A stretch of DNA of 64,000 nt from NCBI RefSeq assembly GCF_042610375.1, contig NZ_JBGJZL010000001.1:540638-604637 (forward strand), given 5' to 3'. Of this stretch, positions 8,543-18,059 are shown piece after piece (position 1 is the first letter of the stretch; every line of letters starts with the position of its first letter). The notes under the pieces are model-generated. The model did not search any database. It saw only the letters and a list, made by a program, of their open reading frames with translations, and was not told where the DNA came from. A program made the translations under genes and the position numbers. The stretch is from CTSoil-075 sp042610375. GTDB lineage: Bacteria > Bacillota > Negativicutes > DSM-13327.

Positions 8543-8772
8543 AAATAAAAAAAGCCCTCATCCCACACAGGGACGAGAACTACTCCCGCGTTGCCACCCA
8601 AATTGCCTATACGGCCAACTCTATCCACTATATCGGGCGGAACCCGTCTTAATTCATCATTAGCCATTCGAGGGCGGAACTAACTGTGAAAATGACCGAC
8701 TTACACCAACTGTCGGCTCTCTGTACACTCAGCACACTCAGCTTCCCTTTCATTATGTTTAACTATTTAGCT
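8543..8772 (-). promoter_or_regulatory. T-box leader of serA, probably tRNA-Ser responsive
   Basis: On the minus strand this leader contains the AGAGAGCC/GGTGTAAG stem-I signatures and the core T-box GGGTGGCAACGCGGG (plus-strand 8585-8599). It ends in a terminator stem CTCGTCCC/GGGATGAG with seven T (8543-8577). The bulge TGGC would pair with an acceptor end GCCA, requiring a discriminator G, as in tRNA-Ser. Folding stem I by hand, with GCTGAGTGTG against CACAGTTAGT, places TCC followed by G (8676-8678) in the specifier loop, a serine codon. The specifier assignment is an inference. Uncharged tRNA-Ser would allow read-through into serA-DUF1015-serC. Confidence 0.92.
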
Positions 8773-8778
8773 TAGTTC

Positions 8779-8807
8779 ATTATATTTTATCCCAGCTTTA
8801 AAGTCAA
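8779..8807 (-). promoter_or_regulatory. Sigma-A-type promoter of the serA operon
   Basis: The minus strand has TTGACT (8802-8807), a 17-base spacer and a perfect TATAAT (8779-8784). Transcription would start near 8772, just upstream of the T-box. Confidence 0.85.
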
Positions 8808-8998
8808 GTGTATTTTTGGAGAAAACAATTTTTCTTTTTCATGCATTTTATTGAGTTTTTGAGACGAGAACTGTTAAGGACTGCGTCTTATTAATTGTAA
8901 AAATAGAGATTCCATCTTTTAAACAGGAATAATAGATTTCAGCAAGAATAGTAATAGAAGATATGAATCAATATAAATTATACATAGGAGGCAATCAA

Positions 8999-9502
8999 AT
9001 GAGCAAAGATGTAGCATATAATGACTATGCAAAAGAGACCATTGAAATATTAAGTAAAGGTGCCTTTCTAACCACTGAAGTTGATGGTATCATCAACACA
9101 ATGACAATTGCTTGGGGTAACGTTGGTTTTATGTGGGGCAAACCAATATTCACGGCAATGGTTAGACCCTCCCGTTTTACCTATCAATGTCTTGAGAAAA
9201 GTGGTCAGTTTACAGTAAGCATCCCTTTCAAAGATATGAGTAAAGCTCTTGGTGTTTGTGGTTCACAATCTGGGCGAGACGGCAACAAGTTAATCACTGC
9301 CAACTTAACAACGCACCCAGGCAAGAAAATTTCCACTCCAGTCATCGCTGATTGCGGACTCCATTATGAATGCAAAGTTGTCTATAAACAAGAAATGTTA
9401 CCCGAACAACTTGCCACAGATTTACAGGAAAAATGGTATGCCACCGGTAATTATCATACCTTATTTTTTGGAGAAATTGTAGCTACCTATATTGATGAAT
9501 AA
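8999..9502 (+). CDS. Flavin reductase family protein (FMN-binding)
   Basis: This 167-residue protein has the flavin-reductase-like split-barrel pattern: an N-terminal KGAFLTTEVDG, then MTIAWGNVGFMWGKP and a RPSRFTYQ segment, as in DIM6/NTAB-type FMN proteins. Members bind FMN and act as reductases or electron-transfer proteins; the partner here is unknown. The start is ATG 8999, directly after AGGAGGCAATCAA; an in-frame ATG 36 bases upstream has no ribosome site. The gene stands alone between the serA leader and a terminator at 9556. There is no signal peptide. Confidence 0.8.
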   Translation: MSKDVAYNDYAKETIEILSKGAFLTTEVDGIINTMTIAWGNVGFMWGKPIFTAMVRPSRFTYQCLEKSGQFTVSIPFKDMSKALGVCGSQSGRDGNKLITANLTTHPGKKISTPVIADCGLHYECKVVYKQEMLPEQLATDLQEKWYATGNYHTLFFGEIVATYIDE

Positions 9503-9555
9503 GAATACGATCGATACAAATTCTCTAATGTATTGATCTATAGAATCGTGTAAGG

Positions 9556-9590
9556 AAAGACTTGGATTTTAATGACCAAGTCTTTTTTTT
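9556..9590 (+). terminator. Rho-independent terminator after the flavin reductase gene
   Basis: Arms AAAGACTTGG (9556-9565) and CCAAGTCTTT (9576-9585) are followed by a T-run to 9590. The stem is the same sequence as the hairpin at 2058-2084. Confidence 0.9.
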
Positions 9591-9592
9591 AT

Positions 9593-10291
9593 CTATTTTT
9601 CATCTTCTGATTGATCTGGTGTTGTTTTTTCAATAGCCCTAATTTCTTGCCAAAGATCACGAGCTAAATCTGCAATTCGTTTTTCTATTTTTGCAAGGGG
9701 ACTTGATACAATTCTGCTAAGATATAACTTAGCTTTATCTCCATCTCCTGTACGCCATAATAGATCAGCAACCAGATACATGACTGTTAGTTCTGAAAGA
9801 TTGCCAATCGGCATCCGTTCTTTTGACAATGCCAAGTCATAGGACGCACATGCCTTAGCTAGTACTTTCTTTTCTTCATCAACTTGACCACTTTCACGGT
9901 ATAACCAAGCTAATCTTAATTGTAGCGCCGCTATTTTACTGGCAGGGAAGCCCAACATTTCAGTGTAAAAAATAGCAAGCTGATAACTCACAATGGCCTG
10001 TTCGCGTGTTCTTATTCCGCATAAATTAACCTTTACATCCCGACCATATAAAAAGGCTTTCATGCGCGTTGCCATGACCGGCGCAAGATTTGTAAATTCA
10101 TTCTCTTGAGCCGCATATCCACAATGTGGACAAACCCACACTGTATAATAATAAGGATTTATATCTTTATAATAAGCACAAAAATCAGTATCTTGTTTAA
10201 TCAGAGATAAACGTGAACGCACGAATGTCACTTCGAATTTTTCTTCACATACAGCACATTGCTTCTCGACAAAATATAATGCATCAGCCAC
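9593..10291 (-). CDS. DUF2225 family protein with metal-binding cysteine pairs
   Basis: The 232-residue protein opens with a zinc-ribbon-like part: CAVC near residue 12 and CPHCGY near residue 57, plus a lone Cys in DFCAYYKD between. A helical, TPR-like remainder with many Leu/Ala-rich segments follows. This is the DUF2225 pattern seen in Firmicutes. Its function is not known; the form suggests a protein-binding scaffold carrying zinc. It is separated from cydC downstream by 180 bases. The stop lies at the foot of the flavin reductase terminator. Confidence 0.75.
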   Translation of the reverse strand: MADALYFVEKQCAVCEEKFEVTFVRSRLSLIKQDTDFCAYYKDINPYYYTVWVCPHCGYAAQENEFTNLAPVMATRMKAFLYGRDVKVNLCGIRTREQAIVSYQLAIFYTEMLGFPASKIAALQLRLAWLYRESGQVDEEKKVLAKACASYDLALSKERMPIGNLSELTVMYLVADLLWRTGDGDKAKLYLSRIVSSPLAKIEKRIADLARDLWQEIRAIEKTTPDQSEDEK

Positions 10292-10419
10292 TTACTTACC
10301 CCCATATACATTGCTTAAAAATTCAATTTTTAAGCTTTACTTTATAATCAAGTTATCCTCGGATTTCGCTCTTGTATAACTAGAAATTAAAATAACCAAA
10401 TCTCAGCTAAACACGACTA

Positions 10420-10451
10420 AGATTCAGATGGAGTTAACACTTCATCTGAAT
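10420..10451 (-). terminator. Inverted repeat downstream of cydC
   Basis: The arms GATTCAGATG and CATCTGAATC form a perfect 10-bp stem with a 12-base loop, 21 bases after the cydC stop. There is no clear T-run, so it is a weak terminator candidate. Confidence 0.4.
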
Positions 10452-10471
10452 CAAATCGTCTCTATAAAATA

Positions 10472-12196
10472 TTATAACACATCATGTTGTAAATGCCATA
10501 ACTGATAAAATAATTGTTGCTTAGCCAATAGTCCTGACTGCTGGCCTTGCTCTACAATACGACCAGATTCCAAAACTATAATCTCATCCATCATCTCAAG
10601 TCCCGTTAAACGATGTGTAATTATAATTGTGGTACGCCCTACCATGAGTTTCTTAATTGTTTCCATAATGAGTTGCTCGGTCAAAGCATCGAGTCCAACG
10701 GTTGGTTCATCTAAAATAAGTATGGGTGCATTTTTTAGAAGAGCTCTCGCAATGGCAATCCTTTGTCTCTCTCCTCCTGATAAAGCATAACCGTTTTGCC
10801 CAACCATTGTGTCATAACCTTGAGGTAAACCTGCAAGAAAAGCATCCATTTCCGCATGTTCAATTGCCTGATTAAGCTGTTCTTCGCTCGCATCAGGTTT
10901 AGCCAACCGTATATTGTCACGAATGCTAGCGTTAAATAAATGAGTTTGTTGTGATACTACGCCAAATATTGTACGTAACTGCTGAGCATTGTATTCCTTC
11001 AGTTCATGGTCACCTAACCGAATCGATCCTTGCTGATAATCCCAAAATCGCAAAAACAGATGAAGCAACGTACTTTTTCCTGCCCCACTTGGACCAACGA
11101 TCGCTAAACGTTGCCCAACATCAATTGAAAAAGAAATATTATCAAGCACCAGTCGACTTTGCGAACTATAGCTAAAACTTAAATTTTTAACATCAATTTT
11201 TCCATGGGAGATATCTTCACGGCCAGTAACTTCGGATACTGCAGGTTCAGTATCAACAATCCTAAAAAGTCGTCGCGCAGCCGCTATACTTTCAGCTAAA
11301 TAATGAATGGCCAGTGGCAACGGAAGTACTGCTTCAAAACTACTTTGCGCCGCTAGAACAATAACGGCTAAATAGACACCATTCATTTGTCCATCTTGTA
11401 CCAAAGGAATGGTCAGATATAAAATCATCCAAACTGTGCTGTTTACAATCAACAAACCTAAGGCTTCTGTTAATCCTGATAACTTTGATACATAATTTTG
11501 CAGAGTAAAAAATCGTTGATTGATCCGATTCAGTATTTGAGCCTGTTGCTCAGTTTTTCCAAAAGCAGCTAGTTCTACAATACCAGTCATACTATCAACA
11601 AATTGAGCTCTAAGTTCACTGCGAGTCGCAACCAATTCATGAGCTCTATTTTTTTGCAGAAATTGTATTAAGATGGGTAATAAGAGACCAAGGATAAAAA
11701 AAGCTCCTATTAATAGATAAACCAAGTTCATACTATAGTGAGCTAAAAACAAACAGGTTCCAATTAATATAAGAATTGCAATCAGAGGTGGTGCGAGCAC
11801 TCTAAGATAGAATTCTTTTAAAGTTTCTACATCACCGACGATTGTGCTCAAGAGTTCTCCACTCTGCCACTGCATTAAACGTGCTGGAGCTAATTTTTCA
11901 AGTTTTGTATAAAACCATACTCGGACGGTTCCTAATAGACGAAAAGTAGCATCATGAGATATATAACGTTCTAAATATCGAAAAACCGCCCGAGAAATAC
12001 CAAAAAACCGCACCCCAACAATAGCAACGGATAGTTCCGTAATAGAAGGATGTAAGGCTGCACTCGAAATAAGGTAAGCTGAAGTAGCCAGTAAACCAAT
12101 ATTACTACCAATTGTCAGACAGCCAAAAATAAGGGCAACCAGCATGGCTGACCAAGCTGACCCTATGATGTTAAGTAAACGAATCAGAATATTCAT
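10472..12196 (-). CDS. cydC: Thiol reductant ABC exporter subunit CydC
   Basis: CydC forms with CydD the heterodimeric ABC exporter needed for assembly of cytochrome bd; it moves glutathione or cysteine (or binds heme) across the membrane. The 574-residue protein has an N-terminal six-span transmembrane domain to about residue 310. An ATPase domain follows with Walker A GPSGAGKS, signature LSGGERQR, Walker B ILILDEPTVGLD and the switch His in IITHRL. The ATG overlaps the cydD stop as ATGA, so the pair is translationally coupled. It is the distal gene of the cyd block. Confidence 0.9.
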   Translation of the reverse strand: MNILIRLLNIIGSAWSAMLVALIFGCLTIGSNIGLLATSAYLISSAALHPSITELSVAIVGVRFFGISRAVFRYLERYISHDATFRLLGTVRVWFYTKLEKLAPARLMQWQSGELLSTIVGDVETLKEFYLRVLAPPLIAILILIGTCLFLAHYSMNLVYLLIGAFFILGLLLPILIQFLQKNRAHELVATRSELRAQFVDSMTGIVELAAFGKTEQQAQILNRINQRFFTLQNYVSKLSGLTEALGLLIVNSTVWMILYLTIPLVQDGQMNGVYLAVIVLAAQSSFEAVLPLPLAIHYLAESIAAARRLFRIVDTEPAVSEVTGREDISHGKIDVKNLSFSYSSQSRLVLDNISFSIDVGQRLAIVGPSGAGKSTLLHLFLRFWDYQQGSIRLGDHELKEYNAQQLRTIFGVVSQQTHLFNASIRDNIRLAKPDASEEQLNQAIEHAEMDAFLAGLPQGYDTMVGQNGYALSGGERQRIAIARALLKNAPILILDEPTVGLDALTEQLIMETIKKLMVGRTTIIITHRLTGLEMMDEIIVLESGRIVEQGQQSGLLAKQQLFYQLWHLQHDVL

Positions 12197-13923
12197 ACCC
12201 CACCTCTAAAAGCAGTGACTAAGTCATAATAACGACCACACTGATTCATCAATTCTTCATGGGATCCCATTTCTGCAATCTGGCCTTGATGAAAGACTAC
12301 AATTGAATTTGTATGATAGACAGTACTCAAACGATGAGCAATAATTAAGACTGTACGCCCAATCTTAAGTCGTTGCAGAGCTTCATCAATGATGGCTTCA
12401 TTGCGAGGATCAAGTCCTGCGGTAGCTTCATCTAATACTAAAAAGGGTGCATCTTGCAAAAATGCCCGCGCAATTGCAAGCCGTTTCCCTTGTCCACCAC
12501 TGAGTCCCTGTCCACCTTCTCCTATCACCGTATCATACCCTTCAGGCAAATCCATAATAAATTCATGAGCACCCGCATGACGAGCAGCTTCCATTACTTC
12601 AGCTAAAGAGGCTTCCTCTCGCCCTAAGCGGATATTGTCAGCGACAGAACGATAAAATAAATGGGGCGACTGAGGTACGAAAGCCACATGCGCTAACCAA
12701 TCTGCCTGATTGATCTTCGATAAAGAAATTCCATTTATATAAATTTCCCCTTGATCAGGAGTTATAAAATTCAGCAATAAACTGGCAAGTGTACTTTTGC
12801 CTGAACCGCTAGCTCCCACTAAAGCCACTTGTTGACCAGATTTAATTTCCAGGGAAATACCCCGTAGTGCAGGGCGTGTCCCACCATCATAAGCAAAGTG
12901 GATATTTTCAATCACAATATCTAGTTTTTCTTGTTTGGAAAATGGTATTACATCATTCATCTCAGTCTGATTTTTAGACAATGCTAATATACCAAAAATA
13001 CGATCAGCGGCCGCAACCCCAGCCATACCCGCATGAAATTGTGTTCCTAACTGACGCAATGGTGAATAGAACTCTGGAGCCAATAATAACAGAAAAAAAG
13101 CCTGGGCAAATTCGATTTTAAAGTATAATAATTTAAGTCCAATGGTCACCGCCACTAATGCCGTACTAATCGTTGCGACTAATTCTAACACTAATGCTGA
13201 TAGAAATGCGATTCTCAGTACACTCAATGTCGTATCACGAAACTCACTACTCATACGATGAATGACTTGTATCTGTTCAATGCTACGGCCAAAAATTTTT
13301 AAGATTGTTAAACCTTGTAGTACATCTAAAAAATGGGCACTGAGACGTGATAAAGTCTCCCACTGTTTTTTATTCATCGCTTCAGCCATACGGCCAATTA
13401 AGATCATAAAAATCGGAATTAAAGGTGCCGTTACGAGTAAAATAAATCCTGTACTCATATCTAGAGGAAAAACCCATGTCAAAATAACCATCGGTACTAA
13501 TACCGCAGCAAATAACTGAGGGAGAAATTTTGCAAAATAAGGTTCGAGGTTTTCAATTCCTTCAAGAAATACATTAACCATTTCGCCCGTTTCTTGGCGC
13601 CTAGCATATATTGGTCCTAACTCTAATATACACTGGAGTAAACTCTGGCGAATATCGACTTTAATATAAGAAGCCAAACGATGGGCTACGCTTTCAATAA
13701 ACCACACGACGACACTACGCAGGACCATGATTAAAAATAAAAGACTCATCCAGCCCCTTACGTCTGTGAAACTCAATTCATTTAGAAATACGCCATTTAT
13801 AATTTTAGCCATATAGTCAGCTTGTAATACAACTAATACTCCTCCGCCCACTCCTAGCCCAACCAGCAAAGAAAATTGTCGTTTATGTTTATTCAACTGT
13901 TGCATAAGACGTTTATCAACCAT
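12193..13923 (-). CDS. cydD: Thiol reductant ABC exporter subunit CydD
   Basis: This is the partner of CydC. The 576-residue protein has a six-span membrane domain with YARRQETGEMVNV and PLRQLGTQFHAGMAG, typical of CydD. Its ATPase domain has GASGSGKST, LSGGQGKRLAIA and FLVLDEATAGLD. The start is ATG 13923 because AAAGGAG lies 7 bases upstream; the reading frame extends 35 codons further but without a ribosome site. A terminator-like hairpin and a TATAAT lie between it and the dehydrogenase gene, so cydDC may have its own promoter. Confidence 0.9.
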   Translation of the reverse strand: MVDKRLMQQLNKHKRQFSLLVGLGVGGGVLVVLQADYMAKIINGVFLNELSFTDVRGWMSLLFLIMVLRSVVVWFIESVAHRLASYIKVDIRQSLLQCILELGPIYARRQETGEMVNVFLEGIENLEPYFAKFLPQLFAAVLVPMVILTWVFPLDMSTGFILLVTAPLIPIFMILIGRMAEAMNKKQWETLSRLSAHFLDVLQGLTILKIFGRSIEQIQVIHRMSSEFRDTTLSVLRIAFLSALVLELVATISTALVAVTIGLKLLYFKIEFAQAFFLLLLAPEFYSPLRQLGTQFHAGMAGVAAADRIFGILALSKNQTEMNDVIPFSKQEKLDIVIENIHFAYDGGTRPALRGISLEIKSGQQVALVGASGSGKSTLASLLLNFITPDQGEIYINGISLSKINQADWLAHVAFVPQSPHLFYRSVADNIRLGREEASLAEVMEAARHAGAHEFIMDLPEGYDTVIGEGGQGLSGGQGKRLAIARAFLQDAPFLVLDEATAGLDPRNEAIIDEALQRLKIGRTVLIIAHRLSTVYHTNSIVVFHQGQIAEMGSHEELMNQCGRYYDLVTAFRGGV

Positions 13924-13966
13924 ATTCATACTCCTTTGTTCTAGGGGAACTGATAGGAACAAAAAC

Positions 13967-13972
13967 ATTATA
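13967..13972 (-). promoter_or_regulatory. Candidate -10 box for cydDC
   Basis: A perfect TATAAT on the minus strand lies 43 bases upstream of the cydD start and just downstream of the hairpin at 14012-14049. No good -35 was found. Confidence 0.35.
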
Positions 13973-14011
13973 CCCTTTGATTTAGTAAAAGAAAAGACTC
14001 TGTTATCCAAA

Positions 14012-14049
14012 TAAAGTCCCCTCTGCACCCTTGGGCAGAGGGGACTTTA
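14012..14049 (-). terminator. Terminator between the lactate-type dehydrogenase and cydD
   Basis: A perfect 15-bp stem (arms 14012-14026 and 14035-14049, core AGTCCCCTCTGC) with an 8-base loop begins 6 bases after the dehydrogenase stop. The minus-strand tail is TTTATTT, a modest T-tract. Confidence 0.75.
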
Positions 14050-14054
14050 CCACA

Positions 14055-16922
14055 TTATTTTTTAGCAGATGTACAACGATCGACTAAATAAACAATGGAT
14101 TGATAGCTGATTCCGCTACGATGAGAAAGCCCCATCTCACAAGTACGACTGTTGGAATAGCCTGCACTACAATCAGCTGGTAAACAATCTTTGAGTTCTG
14201 ATAAGGCAGATTCATTGAGTTCAGGGACTTCAAAGCCTTTATCTCCAGCAAAACCACAACATCTAACTTTTGCTGGCATAACAACTGTCGTCGCGCAAGC
14301 CTCTGCCACTTTTTTGAATTTTTCTTTAAGACCTAGTTTGGTTGAGCTACAAGTTACATGAACAGCAATCGTTTCAGGCTGTTTTTTAAACTCAAGCAGA
14401 TCCATTAAATAATCATGAATAAACTCTAAAGGTTCAAACATTTTAAGCTTTTTGCTCATGACTTTTCTCATGCGATAGATACAAGGACTCGTATCACAAA
14501 CAATTGGATATTCACCCTTATTGCTACATTCCAATAAAGCTTTTTCCAGTTCACCGCTCATATTATCAGCGGTTTCAAATAAACCTTTACTTTCAAAAGG
14601 CATACCGCAACATAATTTATCCATATCTGCCGGAAATATCACTTCATAACCGGCTTTTTCCATAAGATGAATCATAGCAGCACTTAGTTGGCGTTGATCT
14701 TTATCACCAGGAGCTGCACCGCCCATCGTCCGACTCACGCAACTTGGGAAGTATACGACCTTACGTCCTGCTACCCCAGGTTTGGACTTAGAAGGATCTG
14801 GTGTATTACCAGCACCAGCGATATAAGGAGTCCACTCTGGCATATGATTACCACTTAAAGAGCGTAGACCTTTTGTAATACTGCCCATCAGTGATGTACC
14901 AAGTATGGAATGAGCTAGGCTAGCAGTCGATAGGCCCAAACGAGCCATCGTTGTAACCCCTGAGAAATTCTTAGAAATCAATCGACCAATGGATTTTCCA
15001 TTATCGCCCATAGCACGCGCTCGTTGATTTTTTGTGTAATCACCCGTATTAATGCCTACAGGACAGCTAGTCTGACACAAACCATCTGTCGCACATGTTT
15101 CATCACCAAAATAAACATAATCTTCTTCGAGACGTCTCAAGCGTTCATTATCTTCACCTGTGGTTTTAAGCCTTGAAATCTCACGTTGCACCACAATCCG
15201 TTGACGTGGCGTCAAGGTCAAATTTTTCGAAGGGCAGTTGATCTCGCAAAAACCGCATTCAATACATTTATCAATAATATCATCAGCCATTGGCATTGGT
15301 TTAAAATTTTGAAGATAAATTAACTGATTTTCAGTAATAATAACATCTGGATTTAGAATATTATCAGCATCAAATAAAGTCTTTAATTTCCGCATTAGAG
15401 TATAAGCCGCTTTGCCCCATTCAAACTCTACAAAAGGAGCCATGTTACGTCCTGTACCATGTTCAGCTTTCAGCGAGCCATGATATTTATCGACAACCAT
15501 GTCACAAACATCATTAATGAGTCCTTTATACTTATCTACGGCTTCTGGAGTATCAAACTTCTCGGTCACTACGAAATGCACATTACCATCAAGAGCATGT
15601 CCATAGATAATTCCATCCGTATAATTATACTTATCCATAATATCTCTAAGTTCGAGGATCGCTTCAGCCAATCTTTCTTTAGGGAAAGCAACATCTTCAA
15701 TAATAACTGTCGTTCCTGGTTTACGCATGCCACCAACAGCTGGGAAAATACCTTTGCGAATATACCATAATTTTTCATATTCGTATTTTACATCGGTAAA
15801 GGCAATGGGTAATACTGTAGGTATCGAAGCTAAACGTTCTTTTACACCCTCAATGAGACTTGTCAAAGCATCTTTTGTTTCTGTCCGTACTTCAACGAGC
15901 AAGGCCGCCGCTTTATCATCTAATGTTTTTAAATAGCTAGGCATAGTCGGTTCATCTTCAACAGATCTGAGTGAAGCGCGATCCATGAGTTCTGCAGCTG
16001 CTACTAACTCCCGATCAAGTTTCATTACTGCTAAACAAGCAGAATTCATATCAGGGAAAATGATCAAGGCTGAAGCTTTATGAGCATGCTCTACAACAGT
16101 TTTGTAGGTAATTTCAGTAATAAAGCCCAGTGTTCCTTCAGAACCAATCATCAAATGTTTAATGATATCAAAAGGATCAACAAAATCCACAAAGGAATTG
16201 ATACCATACCCAGTCGTACATTTTATTTTAAATTTAAGCTGAATTAATTTTTTCAATTCTGGATTTGCATTAATCTCATCACGCAACTGTTCAATACCTT
16301 GAATGAGAGGTTGATGAGTTGCAACAAATTTACTCCGTGAAACTGGATCACCAGTATCTAAGACACTACCATCAGCAAAAATGATTTTCATATCTGCTAA
16401 AGTCTTATAACTATTGTCTGCAGTACCGCAGCACATACCACTTGCATTATTGGCGGCAATCCCACCAATCATGGCATTGTTAATCGTTGCTGGATCAGGT
16501 CCGATTTTGCGAGCGTATGGTCTCAAATAATCATTGGCTTCAGATCCGATAACACCTGGCTCTAATGATATGAGTCCCCCGTCATCACTAATCGAATACT
16601 TACTCCATCCGTGAGTTGCAACCAACAACACTGAATCAGTGATTGACTGACCAGATAAACTTGTTCCTGCCGCACGAAAGGTCACAGGTATTTTTGACTG
16701 ATTGGCAACTTCTAAAATCATCGCCATTTCTTGTGGAGTATCGACTTTAATGACTAGCTTAGGCAGCATACGATAAAAGCTGGCATCAACACCATAAGCT
16801 AAGGTGCGAATTGGATCTGCAAAAACTCTAGCTTCAGGTATGAACTTTACAATAGCATGATAAAATCCCTTATATTTCTCAGGTAAACTCAAAATATCAC
16901 TCGGCACAGTTTTTATACCCAT
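14055..16922 (-). CDS. FAD-linked D-lactate-type dehydrogenase fused to 4Fe-4S and CCG domains
   Basis: This 955-residue protein is a one-piece version of the GlcD/Dld plus GlpC-like design. It has an FAD_binding_4 domain (AAGTSLSGQS near residue 85, GGIAANNASGMCCG near 155) and an FAD-oxidase C-terminal domain to about 500. Two 4Fe-4S motifs follow, CIECGFCEINCP and CATDGLCQTSCP. Two CCG-type domains complete it, with CCGMPFESKG and CCGFAGDKGFEVPE. Such enzymes oxidise D-lactate, glycolate or similar 2-hydroxy acids and pass electrons to quinone at the membrane face. Its place between cydAB and cydDC suggests it feeds the menaquinol pool used by cytochrome bd. Substrate is inferred, not shown. 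The ribosome site is AGGGGG. Confidence 0.85.
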   Translation of the reverse strand: MGIKTVPSDILSLPEKYKGFYHAIVKFIPEARVFADPIRTLAYGVDASFYRMLPKLVIKVDTPQEMAMILEVANQSKIPVTFRAAGTSLSGQSITDSVLLVATHGWSKYSISDDGGLISLEPGVIGSEANDYLRPYARKIGPDPATINNAMIGGIAANNASGMCCGTADNSYKTLADMKIIFADGSVLDTGDPVSRSKFVATHQPLIQGIEQLRDEINANPELKKLIQLKFKIKCTTGYGINSFVDFVDPFDIIKHLMIGSEGTLGFITEITYKTVVEHAHKASALIIFPDMNSACLAVMKLDRELVAAAELMDRASLRSVEDEPTMPSYLKTLDDKAAALLVEVRTETKDALTSLIEGVKERLASIPTVLPIAFTDVKYEYEKLWYIRKGIFPAVGGMRKPGTTVIIEDVAFPKERLAEAILELRDIMDKYNYTDGIIYGHALDGNVHFVVTEKFDTPEAVDKYKGLINDVCDMVVDKYHGSLKAEHGTGRNMAPFVEFEWGKAAYTLMRKLKTLFDADNILNPDVIITENQLIYLQNFKPMPMADDIIDKCIECGFCEINCPSKNLTLTPRQRIVVQREISRLKTTGEDNERLRRLEEDYVYFGDETCATDGLCQTSCPVGINTGDYTKNQRARAMGDNGKSIGRLISKNFSGVTTMARLGLSTASLAHSILGTSLMGSITKGLRSLSGNHMPEWTPYIAGAGNTPDPSKSKPGVAGRKVVYFPSCVSRTMGGAAPGDKDQRQLSAAMIHLMEKAGYEVIFPADMDKLCCGMPFESKGLFETADNMSGELEKALLECSNKGEYPIVCDTSPCIYRMRKVMSKKLKMFEPLEFIHDYLMDLLEFKKQPETIAVHVTCSSTKLGLKEKFKKVAEACATTVVMPAKVRCCGFAGDKGFEVPELNESALSELKDCLPADCSAGYSNSRTCEMGLSHRSGISYQSIVYLVDRCTSAKK

Positions 16923-17054
16923 GTCTATAGCCCCCTATTATATAAAATAGTTTTATGATTATTCCCTCTCTAAATATACCATAGCTCGCTATAATACACA
17001 AAAAAATCTACAAAATTCAACTTTTTTCGACTTTTCTTATATATTTTTTATCTT

Positions 17055-18059
17055 TTAGTATTCTAAATCCTTAGCATTAACACGTTTTCTAAACACCCAA
17101 TAAGTCCAACCTTGATAAGCCAAGACAATTGGTACTAAGACCACTGCTGCAACAGTCATTATTTTCAAAGTATAGGGACTTGATGATGCATTATAAATGG
17201 TCAAATTCCATGCAGGGTTAAGGCTAGAGACCATGATGCGTGGAAATAATCCGCTAAAAAACGCTACCGTCGTAAAAACAATGGCAAATCCACTCATAGC
17301 AAAAGCCAATCCAAATTTTTTCACCCATAAGAGCCCATATGACAGGACAAAAACGACTACAGCTCCCCATAAAGCGATACTTGCGAGAGAACTTTTAAAC
17401 AAATCCGTATTGGTATAAGTCAAACCTACCAAAAGTAAGAAGACAGCTGCCGCAGCAATTCCAATAACAGTAGCCGCTCTGCGCGCGCGTTCAATCAATT
17501 CACCCTCGACCTTTAATGTCAAAAACAAAGCTCCGTGGAACAAAAAGACTAGTAAAAATGCAACACCGCCAACCAGTGTGTAAGGGCTTAGCAAGTCAAA
17601 AAAGGTACCTACATACTGCATCTTGGCATTGATCGGCACACCTTTGATGAGATTCGTGACAGCAACACCCCATAACAGAGCCGGTACCGCACTACCAAAG
17701 AAGATCATCCAATCCCAAGTGCTACGCCATAAAGGGCTTTCATCTTTACTACGAAATTCAAACGCTACAGCTCTCACAATCAAAGCCGCTAGCATGAGAA
17801 ATAAAGCTAAGTAAAAACCACTAAACATGGTGGCATACACATGAGGAAAAGCTGCAAATAATGCTCCCCCTGCCGTGATCATCCATACCTCGTTACCATC
17901 CCACACTGGACCAATGGAATTAATAATCACTCGTCTTTCCACATCATTTCTTCCTAAAAAGGGCAGTAGCATACCTACACCATAATCAAAGCCTTCAAGA
18001 AAGAAGAAGCCCGTAAATAACACACCGACTAACACAAACCATATCAACGTTAGTTCCAT
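17055..18059 (-). CDS. cydB: Cytochrome bd ubiquinol/menaquinol oxidase subunit II
   Basis: CydB is the second membrane subunit of cytochrome bd. The 334-residue protein is highly hydrophobic, with eight to nine spans. It starts MELTLIWFVLVGVLFTGFF and carries the subunit-II segments EGFDYGVGMLLPFLG and PVWDGNEVWM. It overlaps the end of cydA by 10 bases, so the two are coupled. Length is typical of the Firmicute form. A 132-base gap with no clear terminator separates it from the dehydrogenase gene downstream. Confidence 0.95.
   Translation of the reverse strand: MELTLIWFVLVGVLFTGFFFLEGFDYGVGMLLPFLGRNDVERRVIINSIGPVWDGNEVWMITAGGALFAAFPHVYATMFSGFYLALFLMLAALIVRAVAFEFRSKDESPLWRSTWDWMIFFGSAVPALLWGVAVTNLIKGVPINAKMQYVGTFFDLLSPYTLVGGVAFLLVFLFHGALFLTLKVEGELIERARRAATVIGIAAAAVFLLLVGLTYTNTDLFKSSLASIALWGAVVVFVLSYGLLWVKKFGLAFAMSGFAIVFTTVAFFSGLFPRIMVSSLNPAWNLTIYNASSSPYTLKIMTVAAVVLVPIVLAYQGWTYWVFRKRVNAKDLEY

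Noticed and set aside
8660..8672. TGG (Trp) as the T-box specifier, from the GAATGGC stretch
   Set aside because: It falls outside the internal loop in the hand fold, and a tryptophan T-box before serA makes little metabolic sense. TCC fits better.
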